Below the pieces are notes generated by a model. That model saw only the letters and a list, made by a program, of their open reading frames with translations, was not told the origin of the DNA and searched no databases. Positions 1 through 6,875 of a DNA stretch of 11,833 nt are shown piece after piece. This stretch comes from Thermodesulfobacteriota bacterium. Lineage in GTDB: Bacteria > Desulfobacterota > DSM-4660 > Desulfatiglandales > Desulfatiglandaceae. The translations under genes were made by a program, and so were the position numbers. The stretch's first letter is position 1. Each line of letters opens with the position of its first letter. The stretch is from positions 1-11,833 of the forward strand of contig JANQDY010000030.1 of the NCBI GenBank assembly GCA_028278625.1, given 5' to 3'.

Positions 1-100
1 CGTTTTTGTCACGACCCGCCGGAAACCGCACCGCCGGTGCGTGAGGCTGAAGCCCTGCCATTTCAGGGAGATAAGATGCAATGTTCACGAGGCTCGACAT
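1..100 (-). CDS. oleC: Probable OleC N-terminus (fatty acyl-AMP ligase / beta-lactone synthetase), partial
   Basis: Read on the minus strand from an ATG at 100, the frame stays open for 33 codons to the window edge. It begins MSSLVNIASYLPEMAGL and continues with a Q-P-H-A-P-A-V-R-F-P stretch. This matches the usual opening of OleC-type acyl-CoA/AMP ligases (short N-terminus, then N-I-A-x-x-L-P-x-M-A and a 'P-x-x-x-A-V' strand). OleC acts after OleA and OleD in long-chain olefin synthesis, converting the 2-alkyl-3-hydroxy acid to a beta-lactone with ATP. The start lies 22 bases after the oleA stop on the same strand, as expected for an ole operon. No clear Shine-Dalgarno sequence is visible before this ATG, so the exact start is uncertain. 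Catalytic AMP-binding motifs are outside the window; the name rests on the N-terminal pattern and on its position next to oleA. Confidence 0.6.
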   Translation of the reverse strand, partial: MSSLVNIASYLPEMAGLQPHAPAVRFPAGRDKN

Positions 101-122
101 GGCAATGTTAAAAATCTCAAGA

Positions 123-1139
123 CTACCATTCAACTTCCATCATCGCACAATTGAGTCCGCTGCCGATGCCCATGAGTGCCACACGGTCTCCTTGGGAAAT
201 ACGGTCGGCCTCGAGAGCCTTTGACAGGGTGATGGGGATGGCCGCGGGACCCACATTTCCGTAACGGGGAAAGGTCTTGTAGACTTTTTCATCCTCAAGA
301 CCCAAAAGTTCAATGAGTTTGGCCGTATGAACCGCGCTGACCTGGTGCAGAATATACTGATCCAGATCTTCGGGCCGCCAACCCAGTTCCTTTTTGGCTT
401 TCTGGAAGGTGGCACCAGCCAATTGAAGCCCGGCAACCAGCAGAGCGCTGGCATCGGTCTGCATGTTATCCACCTGGCCGCGACAAAGATCTTTGTGTTC
501 CGTGGCAGCGACCGTTACGCCCCCAAGGAAGCGATGGCCCCCCGTGACCGAATCAGAACGTGCCAGCACCATGGCCGCGCCGCCGGAGCCGAGGGTGAAA
601 GTGGCGAAGTTATCACGAAAGGTCTTTTCGTCGCAGTGGGAAGAGAGCAGACGGTTGATGGTGGTTTCAACCACAAAACGGCTTCCTTCCCCGTCCACGA
701 CGATGCCGTAGTCCACCTGGCCCCGCTCGATCATGTTGCCGATGATTTGCATGCCGTTTAAGAAGGCCAGGCAGGCGTTTCCCACGTCGAAGTTCACACA
801 ATGGGGGCCGAGACCGAGGTTTCCGTGAACCAGGCAGGCCGTTGATGGTTCAACATAGTCCCTGCAGACCGACGTGTTTATGAGTATCCCCAATTGAGAC
901 CGATCAATGCCTGCGTCCAAAATGGCTTTTTCAGCCGCCATGGTGGCCACCTCGCTGAACCGCCGCTCCGGTTCCCAAAACCGTCTTTCCAGAATCCCTG
1001 TCAAGGATTGAATGATGTCCGATCGCGCCCCTATCCGCTTTAGAAGAGGTGAGAGCCGTTCTTCCAGTTCAGCCGAAGTAACGCGGTGAGGCGCATCCAC
1101 ATGTGCCAGGCCGATGATGGATACATTTTCAAATTGCAT
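123..1139 (-). CDS. oleA: OleA, thiolase-fold beta-ketoacid synthase of olefin biosynthesis
   Basis: A 338-residue thiolase-superfamily enzyme related to FabH. OleA joins two fatty acyl-CoA molecules head to head by a Claisen condensation to give a 2-alkyl-3-keto acid, the first step to long-chain cis-olefins. The active-site Cys is at 123 in GNACLAFLNGM, His at 265 in ILHQVSAVHT and Asn at 295 in GNVGPAA. Glu97 (VEPST) lies where OleA carries its extra catalytic base; plain FabH enzymes lack this residue. The spacing of Glu97, Cys123, His265 and Asn295 is exactly that recalled for the Xanthomonas enzyme, offset by 20 residues. Length and the opening 'VSIIGLAHVDAPH' also fit OleA rather than FabH. 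ATG at 1139 is preceded on its strand by AAAGGA (1148-1153) at 8 bases. The product is cytosolic. A probable oleC follows. An automatic annotation may say only '3-oxoacyl-ACP synthase III'. Confidence 0.9.
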   Translation of the reverse strand: MQFENVSIIGLAHVDAPHRVTSAELEERLSPLLKRIGARSDIIQSLTGILERRFWEPERRFSEVATMAAEKAILDAGIDRSQLGILINTSVCRDYVEPSTACLVHGNLGLGPHCVNFDVGNACLAFLNGMQIIGNMIERGQVDYGIVVDGEGSRFVVETTINRLLSSHCDEKTFRDNFATFTLGSGGAAMVLARSDSVTGGHRFLGGVTVAATEHKDLCRGQVDNMQTDASALLVAGLQLAGATFQKAKKELGWRPEDLDQYILHQVSAVHTAKLIELLGLEDEKVYKTFPRYGNVGPAAIPITLSKALEADRISQGDRVALMGIGSGLNCAMMEVEW

Positions 1140-1147
1140 GTGTCAAA

Positions 1148-1153
1148 TCCTTT
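1148..1153 (-). promoter_or_regulatory. Ribosome binding site of oleA
   Basis: On the minus strand this reads AAAGGA, 8 bases before the ATG at 1139. It supports that start over the other in-frame start codons. Confidence 0.6.
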
Positions 1154-1562
1154 CGTGGGGGCTTTTTTGGAAAACCTTTCGCAAGCCAAAGTGAAACGCT
1201 CAGGATTTAAAACCAAAAAAAATGCCATCAATAATCATGGTGTCTGTCTGGAATTGCCCGTGAAATCTTTCCCCTCGGATATGATTGGGTCTCGGATCGC
1301 TTTCGCACGCGCTGATTCAACTCGATGGATTTCCTGTTTGGGATGACGGGCAGCGTCGGAATTTTCTGACGGGTGTTATGTCCTCAAAACAAAACGGCCT
1401 TTTCTTTTTTATCAGCCAGAGAATATGGCGTGGTTCTTCCCCCAAAATCTTTTTGTCATTGAAATAGCAACTTATCGGGGATTGTGCAACAACAAACGAA
1501 AAAAAATGAGAAATCTTTTGATGCAGTCCTTAGGATTCCAGATGGTTTTGCCTCTTGCCGGC

Positions 1563-1591
1563 TTGCGAAAGGGGATGACAGTTGTTATAAG
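1563..1591 (+). promoter_or_regulatory. Candidate promoter of the sufC-sufB operon
   Basis: TTGCGA (1563-1568) and TATAAG (1586-1591) are separated by 17 bases, matching the sigma-70 consensus at 4 and 5 of 6 positions. A second, overlapping candidate is TTGTTA (1582-1587) with TATAGA (1606-1611) at 18 bases. Either would place the transcript start roughly 55-80 bases before sufC. No clean palindrome resembling an Rrf2-family (IscR or SufR type) operator was found around it. Confidence 0.35.
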
Positions 1592-1677
1592 TACTACGAT
1601 TATGGTATAGATTCCGTCTTTCTTATCAAGGGCGGTACTGATCGGCCAACAAAGAGAGCACATAAAGGAGATTGAAA

Positions 1678-2448
1678 ATGCTCAAGATAGAGGACCTGCA
1701 GGTCAGGTTGGGGGACAAAGAGATCCTGACACACATTGATCTCGAAATCGCCCCGGGCGAAACGCACATCCTCTTCGGTCCCAACGGCTCGGGCAAGACA
1801 TCGTTGTTGATGACCATTATGGGATATCCCCAGTATGAGGTGGTTTCAGGCAAGATATCCTTCAAAGGAGAGGACATTACCCACGCGTCCATTGACGAAC
1901 GGGCAAGGATGGGAATCGGTATGAGCTACCAGCGCCCACCCACCATCAATGGCCTCAAAACGCGTCAAATGGTGAATCTGTGTGCCGGTGCCGAAATCGA
2001 TGGGGCGGCCCTGGCGAGGCGCGTCAATTTTGAGGCGTTTCTGGACCGGGATATAAACGCCGGTTTTTCAGGCGGGGAAATCAAGCGAAGCGAACTGCTG
2101 CAGCTCATGGCCCAGGATGCGGACTTGATGCTGTTTGACGAACCCGAGTCCGGCGTTGACATGGAAAACATCAGCCTCGTGGGGTTTACCATTGCCGAGC
2201 TGTTGGAAAAGCATTTTCATCCCTCAAAAGAGCGGTCCAAAATGCAGGCCAAGGCCCAAAGGACCAAAATGGGGTTGATCATCACACATACCGGATACAT
2301 TCTGGATTATGTTTCCGCCGATAAGGGGCAGGTGCTCTACAATGGAAAGCTCAGTTGCGTCAGTAATCCGAGGGAAATTCTCAATTGCGTGGGTGACAGT
2401 GGATACGAGGAGTGCGTGAGATGTATATCGATGAACAGTTTCAGTTAA
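1678..2448 (+). CDS. sufC: SufC-like ABC-type ATPase of iron-sulfur cluster assembly (SmsC type)
   Basis: A 256-residue ATPase that powers Fe-S cluster assembly on the SufB scaffold in the cytosol. It is not a membrane transporter despite its ABC fold. Walker A GPNGSGKT is at 34-41, Q-loop Gln85, signature FSGGE at 130-134, Walker B LMLFDE at 150-155 and H-loop His204 in ITHTGYIL. 'GYPQYEVVSGKISFKGEDI' is typical of SufC. Between Walker B and the H-loop there is a Lys/Arg-rich stretch (about 178-198) that short bacterial SufC proteins lack. The C-terminus carries four Cys (227, 237, 246, 249), the last two as CVRC. ATG at 1678 is chosen because AAAGGAG (1664-1670) lies 7 bases before it; an upstream TTG at 1672 would leave a single base. 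The gene overlaps sufB by 28 bases, so the two are translationally coupled. No sufS, sufE, sufU or sufD is adjacent, matching the minimal two-gene system described in archaea and deep-branching anaerobes. Confidence 0.88.
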   Translation: MLKIEDLQVRLGDKEILTHIDLEIAPGETHILFGPNGSGKTSLLMTIMGYPQYEVVSGKISFKGEDITHASIDERARMGIGMSYQRPPTINGLKTRQMVNLCAGAEIDGAALARRVNFEAFLDRDINAGFSGGEIKRSELLQLMAQDADLMLFDEPESGVDMENISLVGFTIAELLEKHFHPSKERSKMQAKAQRTKMGLIITHTGYILDYVSADKGQVLYNGKLSCVSNPREILNCVGDSGYEECVRCISMNSFS

Positions 2449-3647
2449 AAGCGAAGGAAGCCGTTGACAAGAAAGGCGCCATTGGTCCGGATGTGGACTT
2501 GACAACCTTCGATCCCGCACCGCTGCCCCACAGGGAGATGGCGGATGACGACCTGAAGAACCTGCCGGAGGAAGAAAGAGAGCGGCTTCTCATGGCGGGA
2601 CTCGACGTAACGGAAAAGGAGAGGGGCGGCACCTTCTTGCAGATGAACCATAGGGCCGTCCATTGTCACAGCTCCCAGGACGGCATTGAGGTGCTTTCCA
2701 TACAAAAAGCGCTCGAGGAGCATGACTGGATAAAGGATTACTACTGGAAGCTGGCCGATGTGGGCATGGACAAATATACGGCGGCCGCGCAACTGGGCCT
2801 TCATGACGGCTACGTGATCAGGGCCTTGCCCGGAAGCAGGTCGATCTATCCCATTCAGGCCTGTCTCTATATGCACAAAGACGGCATGCAGCAGAATGTG
2901 CACAACGTCATTGTTGCGGAAGAGGATTCCGAGCTTCACATCATATCCGGATGTGCCACGTCGCCTCACCTCAAGCGGGGACTTCATGTGGGAATCTCGG
3001 AGTTTTTTGTCAAGAAAAACGCCAAAATCACGTTTACCATGATTCACAACTGGGCCGAGGAAGTGGTGGTGCGCCCCCGATCCGTGGCCAGGGTCGAAGA
3101 AGGGGGCCTTTTCGTCAATAATTATATCTCCATGAAACCGGTCCGCAGCATACAGATGTACCCCACCACCCATCTGGTGGGCAAGGATGCGGTCGCCCGG
3201 TTTTACAGTATCGTTGTGGGAAGTCCGGGCTCTGAATACGATCTGGGCGGGAGGATCTTCTTAAAAGAGGAGGGAAACCGGGCGGAAATCGTTGCGCGAA
3301 CCATCAGCAATGGGGCAAAGATCATTGCACGGGGGCATCTGGTGGGTGAAGTTCCCGATATCAAAGCGCATCTGGAATGTAAGGGGCTTTTGTTAAACGG
3401 CGGGATCATTCATGCCATACCGGAACTGGAAGGTCATGTGGACGGAGTGGAAATGAGCCACGAGGCGGCCGTCGGGAAAATCGCCCAGGAGGAAATCGCC
3501 TACCTCATGAGCCGCGGGCTCAGTGAGGAAGCGGCCACTTCCACCATTGTGAGAGGATTTTTGAGTGTTGACATTCCGGGCCTTCCCCCCCAGCTTCAAG
3601 CCGAGATCGATCGGGCCATAGAAGAGAGCGATAAGGACGTTATGTAA
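2421..3647 (+). CDS. sufB: SufB/SufD-family scaffold protein of iron-sulfur cluster assembly (SmsB type)
   Basis: A 408-residue SufBD-family protein, the scaffold on which Fe-S clusters are built in complex with SufC. The C-terminal core has the family pattern: ARGHLVGEVPDIKAHLECKG, then a beta-helix strand segment, VEMSHEAAVGKI and EEIAYLMSRGLSEEAA. Cys320 (LECKG) and Glu348 (SHEAA) line up, with one gap, with the Cys405 and Glu434 pair that E. coli SufB needs for cluster building; His347 precedes the Glu. The protein thus keeps SufB-type residues. It is shorter than E. coli SufB (about 495) because the N-terminal region is reduced. ATG at 2421 is preferred: GAGGAG (2407-2412) lies 8 bases upstream, whereas the in-frame GTG at 2412 overlaps that site. 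The start sits within the end of sufC. A strong terminator follows 33 bases after the stop. With no sufD present, it probably forms a homodimer with SufC (inference). Confidence 0.88.
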   Translation: MYIDEQFQLKAKEAVDKKGAIGPDVDLTTFDPAPLPHREMADDDLKNLPEEERERLLMAGLDVTEKERGGTFLQMNHRAVHCHSSQDGIEVLSIQKALEEHDWIKDYYWKLADVGMDKYTAAAQLGLHDGYVIRALPGSRSIYPIQACLYMHKDGMQQNVHNVIVAEEDSELHIISGCATSPHLKRGLHVGISEFFVKKNAKITFTMIHNWAEEVVVRPRSVARVEEGGLFVNNYISMKPVRSIQMYPTTHLVGKDAVARFYSIVVGSPGSEYDLGGRIFLKEEGNRAEIVARTISNGAKIIARGHLVGEVPDIKAHLECKGLLLNGGIIHAIPELEGHVDGVEMSHEAAVGKIAQEEIAYLMSRGLSEEAATSTIVRGFLSVDIPGLPPQLQAEIDRAIEESDKDVM

Positions 3648-3680
3648 ACCGGATACCCTTTCTCCACGCCATTTCACCAA

Positions 3681-3710
3681 GGGAGCGGCCCGAAATCCGC
3701 TCCCTTTTTT
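3681..3710 (+). terminator. Rho-independent terminator of sufC-sufB
   Basis: GGGAGCGG (3681-3688) pairs perfectly with CCGCTCCC (3697-3704) around an 8-base loop and is followed by six T. Two flanking A-T pairs (3679-3680 with 3705-3706) can extend the stem to 10 bp. It lies 33 bases after the sufB stop. Confidence 0.9.
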
Positions 3711-3759
3711 CTTTCTCTTTCTCACCAAAAGAATGATTTTCAGGCTGAAAAAGAAAGTG

Positions 3760-3789
3760 TTGTATTACCAAATAGTTCTGTGGTAATAA
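3760..3789 (+). promoter_or_regulatory. Promoter-like element with overlapping inverted-repeat operator
   Basis: TATTACCA (3763-3770) and TGGTAATA (3781-3788) form a perfect 8-bp inverted repeat with a 10-base spacer, centre-to-centre 18 bases. It has no T-run, and its position upstream of a gene argues for a protein-binding site rather than a terminator. A weak promoter overlaps it: TTGTAT (3760-3765), 18 bases, TAATAA (3784-3789). It lies about 47 bases before the ribbon-helix-helix-like gene, so autoregulation by that protein is a reasonable inference. Confidence 0.55.
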
Positions 3790-3835
3790 CTCATGAGATT
3801 ATTTTTTGGTTTCTCCGTGATTCCGAGGTATGAAT

Positions 3836-4426
3836 ATGGTGAGAAGAAAGAACAACCTTCTTGAAGACGGCGTGGTTGCACCTTCTCTGGCTGAATTGAG
3901 GGGCAGGCAGTCGGTTCGGGCAACTTTCAAGTTGAGCGGCAAGGCCATCGAGACCATCAGCATTGCGGCGGCCCACATGGGGATCAAACAGAAATCCCTT
4001 TTTGATCATCTGATTGATGATGTGGAATCCCTGGCGTTGGTTGCCAGGGAAATCGAATTCAACCGCTTTTTGAGACTTGAACGGGTTCAGAAAACCTTCG
4101 TTTTGAGCCGTCGGACCCTTTGCTCTCTCGAAGCGGCGTCAAAGGATTTTGATACTCCCAGGGATGCGTTGGTGGAGTATTCCATTGCCCGGCTTTTGCC
4201 GATCATCGAACAGGAGCGGAAAAAGCATGAGAAAAGAAAAGCGTTTCTCATGGATCTGGAAAAGTATCTTGGATGGGGCGAGGATCTCACGAAAAGAGTG
4301 GAACAGTCCCTGGGGTCGGATGACGTGATGAGTGAAAGGCTGAGAAGTGCTCTTACAGCATTAAAAGGCGCATATGAGGCATCGGCGGTATACGTGGAAA
4401 AAGGGAAAGTGATTGAACGGTTTTAA
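3836..4426 (+). CDS. Hypothetical protein with two ribbon-helix-helix-like segments
   Basis: A 196-residue protein that I do not recognise as a named family. Two stretches have the layout of a ribbon-helix-helix DNA-binding fold, a short strand then two helices. The first runs about 25-68 (strand QSVRATFKL, helices 36-48 and 51-67). The second runs about 85-124 (strand QKTFVL, helices 92-104 and 108-124). They share the pattern F-x-L-S followed by two amphipathic helices, suggesting an internal duplication that could pair within one chain. The remainder (about 125-196) is charged and helical (EQERKKHEKRK). ATG at 3836 is chosen because GAGG (3825-3828) is 7 bases upstream; the ATG at 3830 would be 1 base away. 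An 8-bp inverted repeat precedes the gene and may be its operator. It stands alone between a terminator and the S1 gene. A DNA-binding regulator is an inference from the fold pattern, not a family match. Confidence 0.7.
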   Translation: MVRRKNNLLEDGVVAPSLAELRGRQSVRATFKLSGKAIETISIAAAHMGIKQKSLFDHLIDDVESLALVAREIEFNRFLRLERVQKTFVLSRRTLCSLEAASKDFDTPRDALVEYSIARLLPIIEQERKKHEKRKAFLMDLEKYLGWGEDLTKRVEQSLGSDDVMSERLRSALTALKGAYEASAVYVEKGKVIERF

Positions 4427-4583
4427 ACGCGGTTCTGTTGAAAAGGGGCGTGAACTCTGATAAAGATAGCGCTTCAAGATGCGGTCTTTTCATCTATATA
4501 AAACAGTGTTATTAATCCTTCGCCAGATGGAAGGAGATGACGCAAAGTGGCCGTTCACGAATGAAAAGCTAAGGATGACAGCA

Positions 4584-6083
4584 ATGAAGGATGAAAGCCG
4601 GGAAGAGGCTCCCGAGGAAATGGAAGCGACGGAAATGGAAGAGGCGGAATCGGCGGAAGGGAGTTTTGCCGATCTGTTCGAAGCCTACGATAAAGGGGTA
4701 AGGGACGACATTCGGGTCGGCGATAAAATCAGCGGGGAAATCATATCCATCGGCAGGAACGCCGTATTTATCGATACCGGAACAAGAATTGACGGTGTCG
4801 TCGACAAGACGGAGCTTTTGAACGAAGCGGGTGAGCTGGAGTGCAAGGTGGGCGACGTGCTGGAGCTCTATGCCGTCTCGGTCAAAGGTGGGGAGGTTCG
4901 CCTGTCAAAGGCGGTTGCGGCCGGCGGGGACCTTGATATTCTTGAGGATGCCTTTAGGGAATCAATACCCGTTGAAGGAAAGGTGAAATCCCAGAACAAG
5001 GGCGGTTTTGACGTGCTTCTGGGTAACAGAAGGGCCTTTTGCCCCATCAGCCAGATGGATCTCCATTATGTGGAAAAACCGGAAGACTATGTGGGGGCAA
5101 CCTTTGAATTTCTCATCACCGACTTTGAGGAGGGGGGCCGCAATATCGTGATATCCAGGCGAAAGCTTTTGGAGCAGGCGGCCAAAAAGGTCCGTGAGGA
5201 TTTTTTCAAGGATCTTGTGGTGGGCAGTGTTTTGACGGGCCGTGTCACCAAGCTCATGCCCTTTGGTGCATTTGTGGAACTTGCACCGGGGGTGGAGGGG
5301 ATGGTTCACATTTCCGAACTGGGATGGTCCCGGGTGGAAAACCCCTCCGACGTGCTAAAGGCCGGAGATACCGTAACGGTAAAGGTGTTGGGCGTTGCGC
5401 CGGACGAAAAGTCGAATCAGATGAAGATTTCCCTTTCCATCAAGCAGACCGCCCCGGACCCCTGGCTCTCGGTAACGGATCGCCTAAGTGTTGGGGATGT
5501 GGTGGAGGGAAAGGTCTCCCGATGCGCTTCTTTTGGGGCTTTCGTGGAGATTGAGCCGGGAATCGAGGGGCTGGTTCATATCAGTGAGATGAGCTACCGG
5601 AAACGGATCATGAAAGCCGAGGACGTTGTGTCGCCGGGCGATACGGTACAGGTCATGATCAAGGAAATGGATCCATCCAAGCAGCGGATTTCCCTCAGCA
5701 TGCGGGAGGTGGAAGGTGATCCATGGGCGGGGATTTCCGGAAGGTACCGGCCGGGCCAGGCCGTTACGGGCACCGTCTTAAAACACGAGAATTTCGGCAT
5801 ATTCGTATCCTTGGAACCGGGTGTTTCAGCGCTTCTGCCCAAGAGCAAAATCAGGGAGTCGTCAGATGCCAACCGCATCGAAAAGGCAAAACCGGGAGAT
5901 ACTATTTCCCTGGTGATCGATAAGGTGAATCAAGAGGAAAGGAAAATCTCCGTGGGCCCGGGGGATGCCCGGGATGAAGATGAGTGGCGCCGGTTTGTCC
6001 CCGACAAGGGCAAGGACAAGGGAATGGGGTCCCTTGGCGAGAAACTGAAACAGGCCCTTGAAGCCAAGAAGAAGGGCTCATAA
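4584..6083 (+). CDS. S1 RNA-binding domain protein with five S1 repeats (ribosomal protein S1-like)
   Basis: A 499-residue protein with an acidic N-terminus (about 1-30, rich in Glu) and five S1/OB-fold RNA-binding repeats starting near residues 42, 127, 212, 302 and 390. Repeats 3 and 4 are the most canonical (FGAFVEL-PGVEGMVHISEL and FGAFVEI-PGIEGLVHISEM); repeats 1, 2 and 5 are diverged. The C-terminal tail (KGKDKGMGSLGEKLKQALEAKKKGS, shown here in two halves: KGKDKGMGSL and GEKLKQALEAKKKGS) is Lys-rich, as in many short S1 proteins. Such proteins bind mRNA, often at the 30S subunit; E. coli S1 has six repeats, so this could be the ribosomal protein or a paralogue. The frame is open upstream to 4479, but the first 35 residues there are not protein-like; ATG 4584 has AAGGA (4571-4575) 8 bases upstream. 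A DUF4197 gene follows after 25 bases. A weak TATATA (4495-4500) lies upstream with no good -35 box. Confidence 0.85.
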   Translation: MKDESREEAPEEMEATEMEEAESAEGSFADLFEAYDKGVRDDIRVGDKISGEIISIGRNAVFIDTGTRIDGVVDKTELLNEAGELECKVGDVLELYAVSVKGGEVRLSKAVAAGGDLDILEDAFRESIPVEGKVKSQNKGGFDVLLGNRRAFCPISQMDLHYVEKPEDYVGATFEFLITDFEEGGRNIVISRRKLLEQAAKKVREDFFKDLVVGSVLTGRVTKLMPFGAFVELAPGVEGMVHISELGWSRVENPSDVLKAGDTVTVKVLGVAPDEKSNQMKISLSIKQTAPDPWLSVTDRLSVGDVVEGKVSRCASFGAFVEIEPGIEGLVHISEMSYRKRIMKAEDVVSPGDTVQVMIKEMDPSKQRISLSMREVEGDPWAGISGRYRPGQAVTGTVLKHENFGIFVSLEPGVSALLPKSKIRESSDANRIEKAKPGDTISLVIDKVNQEERKISVGPGDARDEDEWRRFVPDKGKDKGMGSLGEKLKQALEAKKKGS

Positions 6084-6108
6084 GGCCTTTCAAAAGGAGA
6101 TCTAACGG

Positions 6109-6849
6109 ATGTTTACAAAAAGAAGCCTATTGTTTCTTGTGATACTGCCCCTTTTCCTGGTTGTTTCGGGTTTGAATGCGACAGGTGCCGACTGGGGAGA
6201 GTTGCTGGATACTTTCAAACAGGTGACGGGCCAAAGCCAAGGGCTCTCCACGGGAGAGATTGTGGACGGTTTAAAGGAAGCCCTTGAAATCGGAACCGAC
6301 AACGCCGTCAAAGCGGTCGGCAGAACCGGCGGGTACAGCGATAATCCCAAAATCAAGATCCCCCTTCCCGGCTACATTGAAAAGGCCCGAGGAATGCTAT
6401 CGGCCATTGGGTACGGTTCCCAGGTGGATGCCTTTGACAAAAGCATGAACCGCGCCGCCGAGATCGCAGCGCCCAAGGCAAAGGCCATCTTTTGGGACAG
6501 CATCAAGGAGATGACTTTTGAAGATGCGAGACGTATTTTAAACGGCGGGGACACGGCAGCCACCGACTATCTGAAACGGAAGAGTTCCACCCATCTGGAA
6601 GAGGTCTTCCGTCCCATCATTCATAATGCCATGGGTGAAGTGGGGGTCACCCGAAAGTACCAAGAGCTGTCCCAGCCACTGGAGAGCCTTCCCTTTGCTC
6701 AAGGGGCGGTTCCGGATCTGGACGGGTACGTTACCGACGGTGCATTAAACGGCCTTTTTTACATGCTGGGGCAGGAAGAGAAGAAAATTCGAGAGAATCC
6801 CGCGGCCAGGGCCACAGACCTTTTGAAAAAGGTCTTCGGCGGGTCGTGA
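6109..6849 (+). CDS. Exported DUF4197 family protein
   Basis: A 246-residue protein with an N-terminal signal peptide: basic MFTKR, a hydrophobic core (about 6-22) and a likely cleavage near TGA-DW at about 27. It is therefore probably periplasmic. There is no lipobox Cys, unlike some family members described as lipoproteins. The mature part matches the DUF4197 layout: '[22 protein letters not shown]' as two halves [13 protein letters not shown] and [13 protein letters not shown], then a P-L-P region, '[17 protein letters not shown]' and a terminal '[20 protein letters not shown]' helix. The family has no settled biochemical function; it is mostly alpha-helical. ATG at 6109 has AAGGAG (6094-6099) 9 bases upstream. 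It lies 25 bases after the S1 gene and 26 before the DJ-1 gene, so it is probably in one transcript with them. Confidence 0.85.
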   Translation: MFTKRSLLFLVILPLFLVVSGLNATGADWGELLDTFKQVTGQSQGLSTGEIVDGLKEALEIGTDNAVKAVGRTGGYSDNPKIKIPLPGYIEKARGMLSAIGYGSQVDAFDKSMNRAAEIAAPKAKAIFWDSIKEMTFEDARRILNGGDTAATDYLKRKSSTHLEEVFRPIIHNAMGEVGVTRKYQELSQPLESLPFAQGAVPDLDGYVTDGALNGLFYMLGQEEKKIRENPAARATDLLKKVFGGS

Positions 6850-6875
6850 AAACCGTAGATAGAGGAGGGATTGAC

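Larger units (their letters stand above)
1140..1677. other. 538-base gene-free divergent region between oleA and sufC
   Basis: The two operons diverge from this region, so promoters for both must lie in it or be read through it. Several open frames of 60-86 codons cross it on both strands. They overlap one another, none has a convincing ribosome site, and their translations show no recognisable domain, so none is called. No tRNA-like fold, CRISPR repeat or strong hairpin terminator was seen. The region contains several A/T runs (for example near 1214-1221 and 1404-1410), which suits a promoter region. The direct heptamer CTCGGAT occurs at 1274-1280 and 1291-1297, which may be chance. A promoter-like element near the sufC end is listed separately. 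Confidence 0.6.

Noticed and set aside
27..41. 7-bp inverted repeat CGCACCG/CGGTGCG in the partial oleC
   Set aside because: It is GC-rich coding sequence with no T-run; probably chance.
327..761. 144-codon plus-strand frame antisense to oleA
   Set aside because: It is fully inside oleA on the other strand, has no recognisable domain, and oleA has all its catalytic residues and a good ribosome site.
1274..1297. Direct heptamer repeat CTCGGAT, 17 bases apart start to start
   Set aside because: Only two copies with no associated promoter or known site; not enough to call a regulatory element.
1484..1675. 63-codon plus-strand frame ending at the sufC start
   Set aside because: It lacks an ATG start and ribosome site, has no recognisable domain, and overlaps the likely sufC promoter.
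2445..3173. 242-codon minus-strand frame antisense to sufB
   Set aside because: It is a shadow of sufB in a GC-rich gene; the translation is His/Gly/Arg-rich with no family pattern, while sufB is clearly real.
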